DNA of 64,000 nt from JAAELZ01 sp965223465. GTDB lineage: Bacteria; Pseudomonadota; Gammaproteobacteria; Arenicellales; Poriferihabitantaceae. Shown in pieces: positions 45,410 through 53,254 of this stretch. The stretch lies in contig OZ245025.1 in assembly GCA_965223465.1 (NCBI GenBank), forward strand, positions 1,054,001 through 1,118,000. Direction: 5' to 3'. How positions within the stretch are numbered: position 1 is the stretch's first letter; each line of letters begins with the position of its first letter. A model generated the notes under the pieces. It was not told the origin of the DNA and did not search any database. It saw only the letters and a list, made by a program, of their open reading frames with translations. The position numbers and the translations under genes are program-made.

Positions 45410-45455
45410 ATATTAAATAGCGCCAGGCGGATCTATTGCTACACCAAACAAACCG

Positions 45456-46082
45456 TTAAAGCGCACCACTGGCGACAAGCAAGGCCTGCAATTTTTCTGC
45501 TATACGCCGATAACCCGCCGCATTTGGATGCACTTGATCAGATTTTAGCGCTCTACCTGCCAATATTTTACTTAAGGTAACTTCATCTAGTGGTAACTGG
45601 TACTGTTCAGCCAACTCACGGTATACCTTGGCAGGTTTTAAGAAAATAGCGGGTTTTGGCACGCTCATCATCACCACCGGAATGGAGCGCACAGTAGCCG
45701 TGGTAATCATCCGTGACAAATTTTCCTTGAGGGCGGATTCAGGTAGCCGACGCAAATAATCATTACCACCGTGGATCAGAATCAGCAGATCGGGTTTTGC
45801 CTCATCTAATGTTGCCGCCAGGCGCGCAAGTCCTTGGGCCGAAGTCTCGCCCGGTACACCAGCATTGATCACTTGGCGATTGATCAACGAAGATAGTATT
45901 CTGGGATAACTATTTTCTGCACCAGCACCTGTACCATACGTCAAGCTATCTCCGAAAGCGAGCAACACCCCATCCGGCCCTATCGGCGCTATGCTTGGTG
46001 AGTTCTGGCTTTTATCACAAGCTTGCAGCAACATGCTGCAAACCAAAATTACAGTGCACTGCCAGCGCCTCGCGAACCTCAT
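45456..46082 (-). CDS. GDSL-type arylesterase/lysophospholipase (TesA-like)
   Basis: An SGNH hydrolase of 208 residues with a lipoprotein-like signal (LLQACDKS, Cys at about 22), so the mature protein may be lipid-anchored in the periplasm. Block I AFGDSLTYGTGAG (nucleophile Ser), the Gly of block II (NAGVPGETS), block III HGGNDYLRR and block V DQVHPNAAGYRRIA (Asp and His) are complete. Family members cleave thioesters, aryl esters or lysophospholipids. It starts 5 bp after the asmA stop and shares its transcript. Confidence 0.9.
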   Translation of the reverse strand: MRFARRWQCTVILVCSMLLQACDKSQNSPSIAPIGPDGVLLAFGDSLTYGTGAGAENSYPRILSSLINRQVINAGVPGETSAQGLARLAATLDEAKPDLLILIHGGNDYLRRLPESALKENLSRMITTATVRSIPVVMMSVPKPAIFLKPAKVYRELAEQYQLPLDEVTLSKILAGRALKSDQVHPNAAGYRRIAEKLQALLVASGAL

Positions 46083-46087
46083 CCAGA

Positions 46088-48781
46088 CTAGTTACCGAAT
46101 AGTTTATCCAATAGCTTACCTTTCAATTTTTCTTTAAGTTGGTCTTCCAAGTCTTGTGGCTCAGGCTCTGGTTCCGCCACTTGGGGCTTTTCAATATCCA
46201 GCAACTCGCCCTCTGCTTGCTGGCTTTCAGAGGTGGCCCGGCCTTCATCGTCCGGCCATTCCCCATCCTTAGCAAGCGCTCCCTCATCATCAGGCCATTC
46301 GGGCTGCTGTTCAATACCCAGTTTCTCAGCCAATTTCTCATTAAGTTTCTCTCTGGCCGATTTTTCAAACTCCTCGCCACTTAGTTTTTTCCCGCCCAGA
46401 TATTTTTCACTCAGTTTGCGCTCAACTTCGCGTTTTAACAAATGACTGAAATCCGGTAATATTCTTGGCGAACTTAGCGTGCCACTGATTTTTAGCGGGA
46501 TGGTTTCGCCTTTTAAATCTTCCACTGCGCGGCCACCCTGGCCTTCCAGGGTCTCGACCACCGCCACCTCAAGCTGCAAATCTAATCCCTCTGTGTTTAA
46601 GTCAACCTTACCGCCCCCAGTGACCCTCAGACCCGGGGCTTTCAGATTTATATCATCCGTGCTCAACACGCCCTGATTCACTTTGATATGGCTGCTCAGA
46701 CTGGAAAAAGCCGTTTCATCATCAACTTCGGTTTCCAGGTCAAGATCTTTGCCTTTAAGTTGTTTGTACAAACCGGCTGCCTGAGTGATCGATTTTTGAA
46801 TATTTGCACCCCGAATCGCACCATCGTTTAGATCAATATTCACCTCACCATTGAGATTCGCAATCATATTGTCTGCATTCAGTCCGGCACTACCCAACTG
46901 CGCACTCACATTACCAAAACCGTCCACCCGGTCGGTCATTTGCATAGCTTGTAAGAAAGGCCCAAGATGTAAGCTGGTTAAATTCGACGCGATATTCACC
47001 TTGGGCGTATCACCCGAAATATCATAAATCACATCATTAGTGGTCTCGCCACCATAAACCCGTGCTTTGAGTGGCGCAACCTGAATCCGATCAGCTGCGG
47101 TATCCATTTTCACTACGACATCATTGGATACTAACTCTTGCATACGCAACTCGCCCACCCCAATTTCGCCCTTAACATCCAGCCCTTTTAATGAGGCGAA
47201 AGGTAAAGCAACTGCCGCAGCTGGCCCGGTTTGCTCTGCAACTTCCTGGTTTTCTTCACTTAAATATTGATCTACATTGATTTGATCGAGCTTCAAATTA
47301 AAACGATAGGCTGGCCGGCTGAAATCGCGCATAGAAAACTGTCCCGTCAAGGTGGAATCGTCGAACCTGGCGTTTAATTTGTCCAATGCAATATCATTCA
47401 GTCCGCCTTTAAAATCTGTTTCCAATATTACTGACTGCATCGCCGTTGGCGGCATATCACTCAGTACATCCAGACCGAGATTTTCCAACAATGCTTTGGG
47501 GTTAAACTGATTTGATGCTAAGTGTCCACGCGCGCTTAAATTGCCAAGTATGTCACTTGCTTTGATATCTGCTGCAATCTGTGCGTCATCAAGATTGATA
47601 TTGAGCTTAGGCGTGCTCAAGGTCTGTGCATTTAAGTCGACCTGTAGTTGTTCACCCAATAACGCCAAGGGCACGTCGTTGAATTTGGACGTAGCGGACT
47701 GGTTTGCAACTGCGAGTGTGCTTGCGTTTACATCGTAGCGTACATCCCTGGACTCGCCCTGAAAAGGAAATAACTCGTACTGACCGTTATAAACGAGCTT
47801 GGCTACGCTGGCTTGTCCAGAGTTCAACCCATAGGTAAGAGAATCAGCATCCAGGTTCGCGCTAAGCTGATCCATCGCTACTTCGCCTGTCAGCTTATCA
47901 ACCAGCACATCTCCAGAATTCAAGTCAAAATTTAGACTTGTCAGTTTCAAATTACCGCTCACTCCCTCATCGGAAGCCGTGGCCTGGATATTGTTTGCCA
48001 CTAATTTCCCCGTATTTGGCTTAAAACCTAGGGAGACGATATCGGCTTCAGCATTAATCTGATTCATACCCAATACCCCACGCAATGAATCCAGCGTGAA
48101 TTCATCCAGGGCCTCGCTCACCCACAAAGCGCCATTGAGTTTCACCTCTGCAACATCCGGTAAAATATCACTTTTAACTTTACCCTCTAAGTCAAACACG
48201 ACCGGCTCACCCGGTTTAATCGTACCGGTCGTCAGATTAAAATCGCTTAGCTGGTAGTTTTGCCCGGCTTGCTGATCATTCCAACTAATTTGGCCATTTT
48301 CGACATCCACACCCTGGATTAACAACCCGCCGAGCATCGCCCCTGCCGCTTGTTCAGGGTTTGCAGGTTTTGTTGGCGCTTCCCCAGCTAAATCTCCCCA
48401 ACTAGTCTCTCCTTGCGCATTAATCGAAAGATTTAGCTTCGGCGCCATTAATTTGATTTTTCCTATTTCTAGCTGTTTACTGATCAATGGTAATAGTTTT
48501 ACCTGGACATCCGCGTGTTCGGCCTGGAGCATGGTTGCCGGCAAAAACCCTTCACGATTACTCAAAGAAAAATCGTTCATTGTCACCCCAACCCAGGGAT
48601 AAAAGCGCCAAGATAGATCGCCAGCGAGCTCTAGATTACGACCCGTTGTGGACTTAACTTGTTGAGAAATTTGTGGTTTTAAACTGTTGGGGTCAACTTT
48701 ATTTACCAGAAAAATTGCGCCCCCGATCGCTACGACCACCAGGAACAACACCAACCATAACAACCATTTAATTAATTTCAT
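46088..48781 (-). CDS. asmA: AsmA-family outer-membrane assembly protein
   Basis: The 897-residue protein has one N-terminal membrane helix (LLWLVLFLVVVAIGGAIFLV) followed by a large periplasmic part. The N-terminal AsmA signature is clear: VDPNSLKPQISQQVKSTTGRNLELAGDLSWRFYPWVGVTMNDFSLSNREGF read in two halves across residues 29-80. A beta-rich repeating groove region follows and an AsmA_2-type C-terminus (VNQGVLSTDDINLKAPGLRVTGGGKVDL split over 680-730). The tail holds two copies of EWPDDEG, an unusual acidic addition. AsmA proteins belong to a family of bridge-like lipid transporters between the membranes. The gene is upstream of the TesA-like esterase. Confidence 0.92.
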   Translation of the reverse strand: MKLIKWLLWLVLFLVVVAIGGAIFLVNKVDPNSLKPQISQQVKSTTGRNLELAGDLSWRFYPWVGVTMNDFSLSNREGFLPATMLQAEHADVQVKLLPLISKQLEIGKIKLMAPKLNLSINAQGETSWGDLAGEAPTKPANPEQAAGAMLGGLLIQGVDVENGQISWNDQQAGQNYQLSDFNLTTGTIKPGEPVVFDLEGKVKSDILPDVAEVKLNGALWVSEALDEFTLDSLRGVLGMNQINAEADIVSLGFKPNTGKLVANNIQATASDEGVSGNLKLTSLNFDLNSGDVLVDKLTGEVAMDQLSANLDADSLTYGLNSGQASVAKLVYNGQYELFPFQGESRDVRYDVNASTLAVANQSATSKFNDVPLALLGEQLQVDLNAQTLSTPKLNINLDDAQIAADIKASDILGNLSARGHLASNQFNPKALLENLGLDVLSDMPPTAMQSVILETDFKGGLNDIALDKLNARFDDSTLTGQFSMRDFSRPAYRFNLKLDQINVDQYLSEENQEVAEQTGPAAAVALPFASLKGLDVKGEIGVGELRMQELVSNDVVVKMDTAADRIQVAPLKARVYGGETTNDVIYDISGDTPKVNIASNLTSLHLGPFLQAMQMTDRVDGFGNVSAQLGSAGLNADNMIANLNGEVNIDLNDGAIRGANIQKSITQAAGLYKQLKGKDLDLETEVDDETAFSSLSSHIKVNQGVLSTDDINLKAPGLRVTGGGKVDLNTEGLDLQLEVAVVETLEGQGGRAVEDLKGETIPLKISGTLSSPRILPDFSHLLKREVERKLSEKYLGGKKLSGEEFEKSAREKLNEKLAEKLGIEQQPEWPDDEGALAKDGEWPDDEGRATSESQQAEGELLDIEKPQVAEPEPEPQDLEDQLKEKLKGKLLDKLFGN

Positions 48782-48828
48782 TTTTCATACCAATAAAATT
48801 GTCCACCACACTGTTTGATAACCCCAGA

Positions 48829-49788
48829 TCAGTCCTGCATATTCATCAAAGCGCTCGTGATAATCTCAACCCCAGCACCGGGCTTGCGACTCTGCTCAGC
48901 CAGTTGTCGCCGCCAGTATTTTGCATTTGGCTGGCCTTTATACAAACCCATTATCGGCGTAACCATATGCTTTAACCACACCCCTTGTGCGAGTTGTTGT
49001 TCTACATAGTCAAGATAAGCACTCACTATCTCACGTCGAGACTGAAACGGCGCTGAATTCTCACCTAATAAAGTATGTACTTGCGATAGTATCCAGGGGT
49101 TATCGATTGGGGCACGCCCCATCATGATTCCATCAACGTATTGTAGTTGTTTCGCTGCCGCTTCCAGGCTATTAATACCACCATTTATACAAAATTCAAG
49201 CTGTGGAAAACTTGCCGCCAATTCATATACCAATTCATAATCAAGTGGTGGAATACTTCTATTATCTTTGGGGCTCAAGCCCTGCAGCCAGGCTTTACGC
49301 GCGTGAATAATAAACTCGCTACACCCTGCATTCGCGACTTGATCGACAAACTGCCATAAGCTGGTGCGAATCTCCTGCTCATCAATACCCAAGCGGTTTT
49401 TAACCGTAACGGGTATATCAACTGCCGACTGCATCGCGCTCACGCATTGCGCGACTAAGCCAGGTTCCGCCATTAAGCAGGCGCCAAACCGACCAGCCTG
49501 CACCCGATCGCTCGGACAACCCACATTGAAGTTTACTTCGTCGTAACCGTAATCTTCAGCAATTTTAGCCGCTTGGGCCAACTGTTGCGGGTCTGAACCG
49601 CCTAATTGAATCGCAACGGGATGCTCACATTCATTAAATTTCAAGAAACGCTGGCAATCACCGAATAAGACGGCTCCACTATGAATCATTTCAGTGTACA
49701 GCCGTATTTTGGGCGAAAACAAACGAAAAAATGCGCGACAATGCCGATCGGTGATATCGAGCATTGGCGCGATGGAAAGCGTATACAT
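48829..49788 (-). CDS. dusA: tRNA-dihydrouridine(20/20a) synthase DusA
   Basis: DusA reduces U20 and U20a of tRNA using FMN and NADPH. I set the start at the ATG at 49788 (MYTLSIAPMLDITDRHC), giving about 319 residues. A longer frame to 49872 would run into the IS982 end and is spurious. The TIM barrel motifs are IAPMLDITDRH, NFNVGCPSDRVQAGRFGACLM (catalytic Cys in the second half), IHARKAWLQGLSPK and MGRAPIDNPW. The IS982 element inserted 72 bp upstream of the start and may have displaced the native promoter. Confidence 0.95.
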   Translation of the reverse strand: MYTLSIAPMLDITDRHCRAFFRLFSPKIRLYTEMIHSGAVLFGDCQRFLKFNECEHPVAIQLGGSDPQQLAQAAKIAEDYGYDEVNFNVGCPSDRVQAGRFGACLMAEPGLVAQCVSAMQSAVDIPVTVKNRLGIDEQEIRTSLWQFVDQVANAGCSEFIIHARKAWLQGLSPKDNRSIPPLDYELVYELAASFPQLEFCINGGINSLEAAAKQLQYVDGIMMGRAPIDNPWILSQVHTLLGENSAPFQSRREIVSAYLDYVEQQLAQGVWLKHMVTPIMGLYKGQPNAKYWRRQLAEQSRKPGAGVEIITSALMNMQD

Positions 49789-49859
49789 AAAGGTTTGTTC
49801 TAAAATCCGCGATTGATTGATGACCGAGTGGAGGAACCATCTCGCCAAACTAATTCTAT

Positions 49860-50834
49860 ACCCGTGGTGCATTATAAATTGAGAAGAAGTTGCTCATTTC
49901 CACTAAAGGAGTATCATTGTGTTTTCAGCAAAAAATGTAATGATATGAGTAACTTATTAAACAGTTATACCAGAATTCTATCTTTGTTGCACGAAGTCGT
50001 GTCAGAACATAATTTTTACCTATATCGCCGTAAACCCAAACTTTCCGATAAAAAACTCATCGCACTGAGCTTAGCTGCTGAATCTCTGGGTATCGACTCA
50101 GAACGTTATTTGTTCAAACTGCTCCCCATTGAACTGAGCCCTTTAATTGAGCGTTCGGTCTATAACCGTAGACGTAGAAAGCTCGCCCCTAATCTCAATG
50201 AGATACGTCTTGCGCTTACAGACAAAATCACTGCTTATGAAGATTATCACCTGATCGATAGCATGCCCATAGAGCTGTGCAAGTTTGCTCGAGCCAGACG
50301 CAGCTCAATCTGCCAAGAGGCGGAAATAAGCAGCCCCGATTATGGTTATTGTGCGGCTCAAAATATGCCCTACTATGGCTATAAGTTACATGCGGTATGT
50401 ACCTTACAAGGTGTGATCAAATCTGTTGATATATCAAAGGCTTCGGCACACGATATCCATTATCTGGAACACGTTAAAGAACAGTTTAGCAACTGTGTGT
50501 TGATAGGAGATAAGGGCTATGTTAGCCAACAATATCAAACGGATTTATTTGCTCACAATCAGATCAAACTGGAAACACCATTGCGTCGAAACCAAACTAA
50601 TTTCAAGCCATTTAGTCCTGTGCTCAGAAAAGCCAGAAAACGAATTGAAACTTTGTTTTCTCAGTTATGTGATCAGTTTATGATTCGCAGAAACTACGCT
50701 AAATCATTTAACGGACTGGCCACCAGAGTGCTCTCCAAAGTAACAGCATTAACCATTATTCAGTGGCTAAATCAGCGCAATGGACGGCCCCTGAATCACA
50801 TTAAGATTGCTGTTAATTAATATGCACCACGGGT
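49860..50834 (+). mobile_element. IS982-family insertion sequence, complete
   Basis: A 975-bp element with terminal inverted repeats beginning ACCCGTGGTGCAT (13 identical bases, then partial match). It is flanked by 9-bp direct repeats TAATTCTAT at 49851-49859 and 50835-50843. It carries one intact DDE transposase gene. The element is oriented opposite to dusA and lies in its upstream region. Confidence 0.9.
49945..50820 (+). CDS. IS982-family transposase
   Basis: The start at ATG 49945 gives a 291-residue DDE transposase; frames extending upstream to 49813 start outside the element. The N-terminal part (about 1-95) is the family's helical domain. The catalytic acids appear as Asp in YHLIDSMPIEL, Asp in VLIGDKGYVS and Glu in KRIETLFSQL, with RRNYAKSFNGLATRVLSK near the C-terminus. 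The frame is uninterrupted, so the element should be active. Confidence 0.93.
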   Translation: MSNLLNSYTRILSLLHEVVSEHNFYLYRRKPKLSDKKLIALSLAAESLGIDSERYLFKLLPIELSPLIERSVYNRRRRKLAPNLNEIRLALTDKITAYEDYHLIDSMPIELCKFARARRSSICQEAEISSPDYGYCAAQNMPYYGYKLHAVCTLQGVIKSVDISKASAHDIHYLEHVKEQFSNCVLIGDKGYVSQQYQTDLFAHNQIKLETPLRRNQTNFKPFSPVLRKARKRIETLFSQLCDQFMIRRNYAKSFNGLATRVLSKVTALTIIQWLNQRNGRPLNHIKIAVN

Positions 50835-51048
50835 TAATTCTATATCACTGCAGCTTCACACACTGTGGATACTCGTTACAGGCTTAATGTTGCTTTCCCA
50901 TTCAAAACACGCAACGCCGCTTGTATTATATCCCAGGCACTCCCAAATCTTACCGATTATGTCGAAACCTTATTGGTTCGGGGATGGGGTAATATCTTCT
51001 AAAATTTCAGTTATAAAGACTCGACATTCGCAAATAGTAGAGTACTCC

Positions 51049-51394
51049 AAGGAATTACTGCGCTCTTTCCTTGTGCTCGGACCTGCGGGTCAACGTTGCT
51101 GCGCACAGATGATCAAAATCATTCCTAACGATTTGGTCGAATCCGGAGGTTAGCACCAAACTCTATAGCACCGCCTAGAAGCATAAAAACCCGGCACAAG
51201 GCTGGGTGTTTTATATTTGGTGGTGCCCCTAAGGGGATTACTTCGCGCTATCCTGCACTCCACCCTATGGGTCATCAATACGTAGCAATGATGATCAAAA
51301 TTGTTCCCCGCAATTTTGTCGAACCCTGTTGATTCGAATCTATAGCAATATCAAACAAAAAGCCCAGCTCTACGAGCTGGGCTTTTAAGTTTGA
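51049..51394. repeat. Degenerate ~175-180 bp tandem repeats downstream of tRNA-Glu
   Basis: Two neighbouring units align over most of their length. Unit A runs from about 51049, unit B from about 51231. Shared landmarks are AAGG(G)GATTACT, GGGTCA, ATGATCAAAAT, GATTTnGTCGAA, CTCTATAGCA or TCTATAGCA, a terminator-like hairpin (51185-51212 and 51357-51386) and a copy of the tRNA-Glu 3' end at the boundary (51221 onward, degenerate; 51395 onward, exact). A weaker third copy may lie at about 50930-51000 (AATCTTACCGATTATGTCGAA). The order tRNA 3' end, hairpin, spacer is the same as in the tyrT-type repeats of enterobacteria. Confidence 0.7.
51357..51386 (-). terminator. Terminator downstream of the tRNA-Glu locus
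   Basis: AGCCCAGCTC and GAGCTGGGCT form a perfect 10-bp stem with a TAC/GTA loop and A/T runs on both sides. Read leftward it lies 8 bp beyond the tRNA 3' end, so it would end the tRNA transcript; it could work in both directions. Confidence 0.9.
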
Positions 51395-51439
51395 TGGCGT
51401 CCCCAAGGGGATTCGAACCCCTGTCGTCGCCGTGAAAGG
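51395..51439 (-). other. Prophage attachment site: 3' fragment of tRNA-Glu
   Basis: Read leftward, these 45 nt match the 3' part of bacterial tRNA-Glu: anticodon-loop end CCTTTCACGGCG (anticodon TTC), variable region, the T-arm with GTTCGAATCCCC and the acceptor 3' strand ending GACGCCA. The 5' half of the tRNA is absent; unrelated phage DNA follows at 51440. This is what a tyrosine recombinase leaves when it integrates near the anticodon loop. The intact tRNA-Glu should be at the far end of the prophage. Confidence 0.88.
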
Positions 51440-51554
51440 ATTTATATTATCACCTTAGTTCAATAGATTACTTTCTTTTATGTAGCAACACGCTACATGC
51501 ATTGTCATCCCCAACTATGCTGGCCAACATAGCGCGATTTAACTATGCATCAGA

Positions 51555-51580
51555 TAAAAAGCCACCCCGGAGGGTGGCGG
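51555..51580 (-). terminator. Terminator of the prophage late operon
   Basis: Read leftward, GCCACCC and GGGTGGC form a 7-bp GC stem with a TCCG-type loop followed by TTTTT. It lies about 85 bp after the last phage gene and before the attachment site. Confidence 0.88.
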
Positions 51581-51664
51581 ATATGGAGTATCCGCGGTGA
51601 TTATCACGCGATCGATTGGGTAAAACTGTGATAATGGTCACACTTTTCTAAATTTAACCCTGGG

Positions 51665-51973
51665 TTATTGTCCCCGGTCGCGTATTTCCTTCACCATCGC
51701 TTTGATCTCGCTTAAATCTTCCGCGACGCGAGCCTCCATGCGCTCGAATTCGCGCAGTTTGACGAAATCAGTCTCGACGTGATCTTTGAGATCGCCCACA
51801 CGCTTGTGCAATACACCTCGTTCGTTTTCAATTCGTCGCAATAAGGCTTTATCCTCCTCCCCAAGCGTTTTTAGCTCTGCACGAATGATCCGTAGCGCAA
51901 AAATAGCCCATGCATTGACCAATGAAATGACGATCCCCACCGCCCACATAAATACAGTTAAATATTCGCTCAT
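51665..51973 (-). CDS. Phage membrane/coiled-coil protein, possible inner-membrane spanin
   Basis: The 102-residue protein has one N-terminal membrane helix (FMWAVGIVISLVNAWAIFAL, residues 8-27) followed by a charged helix of about 70 residues with heptad-like spacing. This topology is that of an i-spanin (Rz), or of a holin-accessory protein; no family motif decides. It is the last gene of the late operon, after a lipase, and just before the terminator, a position typical of lysis accessories. Confidence 0.6.
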   Translation of the reverse strand: MSEYLTVFMWAVGIVISLVNAWAIFALRIIRAELKTLGEEDKALLRRIENERGVLHKRVGDLKDHVETDFVKLREFERMEARVAEDLSEIKAMVKEIRDRGQ

Positions 51974-51982
51974 TGTTGCTTG

Positions 51983-52726
51983 TCATTTTGTAGTTGATAC
52001 ATCGCCGCCCACCGCTGTGAGATAGCTACCCATCGCGTGATCACTGACCCACCAGGGTACCAAGGGAAACATCACCAGGCCGATGAGTTTGTTTTTCCAC
52101 ATCGACCAGCCCTCGCGCTGGATGATTTCGCCGCTGCGGCTGATATAGACCCGCCCGTGCACGTGGTACCATCCCGCTAGGAAGGTCGGCACGCTCGGCA
52201 CGCGATCGCGCCCATACACAAACCGACTGCAGCGGCCGTTTAGCTCATATTTAACCCGCGATGCAAACCCCCGTCTTGCGCAGCGCGGGCTGCCGAAGGT
52301 ATGCAGCTCGATGGTATTACGATGCGCCCGATAATCCTGCCAGATCAGCGCCAGTGCAATGGTGGCCATGGCGCCGCCGAGTGAATGCCCACACAGCACC
52401 ACCGCCTTGGGTCGCATATTATCGATGCGATTGCGCACCGCTGCCATGACTTTGCTCGTGTGCTCAAAAAATCCCAGCCGCACGCGCCCCCAGGCCGTGA
52501 TCCCGTGACCGAAGCGGATATCCGCCACGATGTCGCGAAAATCAAAGGTCTTGCCCGCCTGGGTGCCCTGGAACGCGATATACATCACACCCTCGACCAG
52601 CTTGAACCCAACGGTCGCGCCGTCGCGCTCGTGTATGTAATCAAACACCTGGTCATCACCGGGCGATTGCATATAAATCCAATACGCCAGGTGCGCCGCC
52701 TGGCGTTGCTGCTGGGTGAAGTCCAT
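51983..52726 (-). CDS. Phage-encoded class 3 lipase
   Basis: I place the start at the ATG at 52726 (MDFTQQQRQAAHLAYWIYMQ), giving about 247 residues. A longer frame to 52855 overlaps the lipoprotein gene and begins with a basic, unstructured stretch. The alpha/beta-hydrolase core is clear: IAFQGTQ (oxyanion region), VVLCGHSLGGAMATIAL with the nucleophile Ser, TFGSPRCARR, an Asp in VYGRDRVPSVP and a His in WYHVHGRVYI. This is the fungal-type class 3 lipase layout. No signal peptide is visible. A lipase among lysis genes could attack host membranes at release, or be lysogenic cargo. Confidence 0.83.
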   Translation of the reverse strand: MDFTQQQRQAAHLAYWIYMQSPGDDQVFDYIHERDGATVGFKLVEGVMYIAFQGTQAGKTFDFRDIVADIRFGHGITAWGRVRLGFFEHTSKVMAAVRNRIDNMRPKAVVLCGHSLGGAMATIALALIWQDYRAHRNTIELHTFGSPRCARRGFASRVKYELNGRCSRFVYGRDRVPSVPTFLAGWYHVHGRVYISRSGEIIQREGWSMWKNKLIGLVMFPLVPWWVSDHAMGSYLTAVGGDVSTTK

Positions 52727-52739
52727 CTGCGGGCGCGGC

Positions 52740-52985
52740 TTAGCCTTCGCCACCCGCTTCGGGCTCTTCTTCCGCTTCTGGCTCCGGATTGGTGACCGAG
52801 TTGTCCGTGGTTGATTCGTCTCGATCACCGATATTAGTGTTCGTCTCGCCGTCATCGGTTTTGCTGTCGACGTTTATTGGGTTGTAAACAGCATTCGCCC
52901 CCGTCAGCGAGATTGAATTGTCCTGTTCGCAAGCTCCTAGGAGCAGCGCAACACCTAACATCAATACTAATTGTGTGATTTTCAT
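52740..52985 (-). CDS. Phage lipoprotein, possible outer-membrane spanin or cargo
   Basis: The 81-residue precursor has a lipoprotein signal with lipobox LLGAC (Cys19). The mature ~63 residues are very acidic and end in an Asp/Glu/Pro-rich tail (NPEPEAEEEPEAGGEG). AGGTGA precedes the ATG. A small lipoprotein in a lysis cassette suggests an Rz1-like o-spanin, but the usual nested arrangement with the Rz gene is missing because the lipase gene lies between. It might also be an exclusion lipoprotein. Confidence 0.65.
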   Translation of the reverse strand: MKITQLVLMLGVALLLGACEQDNSISLTGANAVYNPINVDSKTDDGETNTNIGDRDESTTDNSVTNPEPEAEEEPEAGGEG

Positions 52986-53022
52986 ATCTTCACCTATTTA
53001 AAAATTGAAAAATTTGCTGGGC

Positions 53023-53244
53023 TTAGTCGCTCAAGCCCAGGTATAAAAACGCGCCCGAAACAGCAGTCGCAATGGCACCTTTTATGCCAACCCAGCCAGC
53101 GCTCAAGTTGCTGAGCAGGCCGTCCCCCCAGGTAGCCGCATCAATGACCGGCTGGAAATCAATGCCATTTAATACCCCAACGGCGGCAGTGATTCCTGCG
53201 GCCGCCAGGGCGACGATTTTCTTTGCTTTGGCTTGTAAGCTCAT
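53023..53244 (-). CDS. Small phage membrane protein, holin-like
   Basis: I use the ATG at 53244, which follows a GAGG ribosome binding site; the longer TTG-initiated frame to 53295 is less likely. The 73-residue product begins SLQAKAKKIVALAAAGITAAVG (helix 1, about residues 9-25), has a short polar middle and ends in a second hydrophobic stretch IKGAIATAVSGAFLYLGL. Two short helices with a charged N-terminus are compatible with a small holin. There is no family motif, so this is a context-based call. Confidence 0.6.
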   Translation of the reverse strand: MSLQAKAKKIVALAAAGITAAVGVLNGIDFQPVIDAATWGDGLLSNLSAGWVGIKGAIATAVSGAFLYLGLSD

Positions 53245-53254
53245 AATTACCTCG

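Noticed and set aside
48829..49872. Longer dusA frame starting at 49872
   Set aside because: The extra 28 codons run into the IS982 terminal repeat and lack any family similarity; DusA proteins begin close to the TLSIAPMLD segment.
49813..50820. Longer IS982 transposase frame starting at 49813
   Set aside because: It begins outside the element. The ATG at 49945 is inside the element and gives the usual family length.
50887..51153. 88-codon frame in the region between IS982 and the tRNA-Glu fragment
   Set aside because: It lies across the degenerate tandem repeats, has no ribosome binding site and no protein character.
51983..52855. Longer lipase frame starting at 52855
   Set aside because: The extension overlaps the lipoprotein gene, is basic and low in complexity, and has no ribosome binding site; the lipoprotein has a good lipobox and ribosome binding site.
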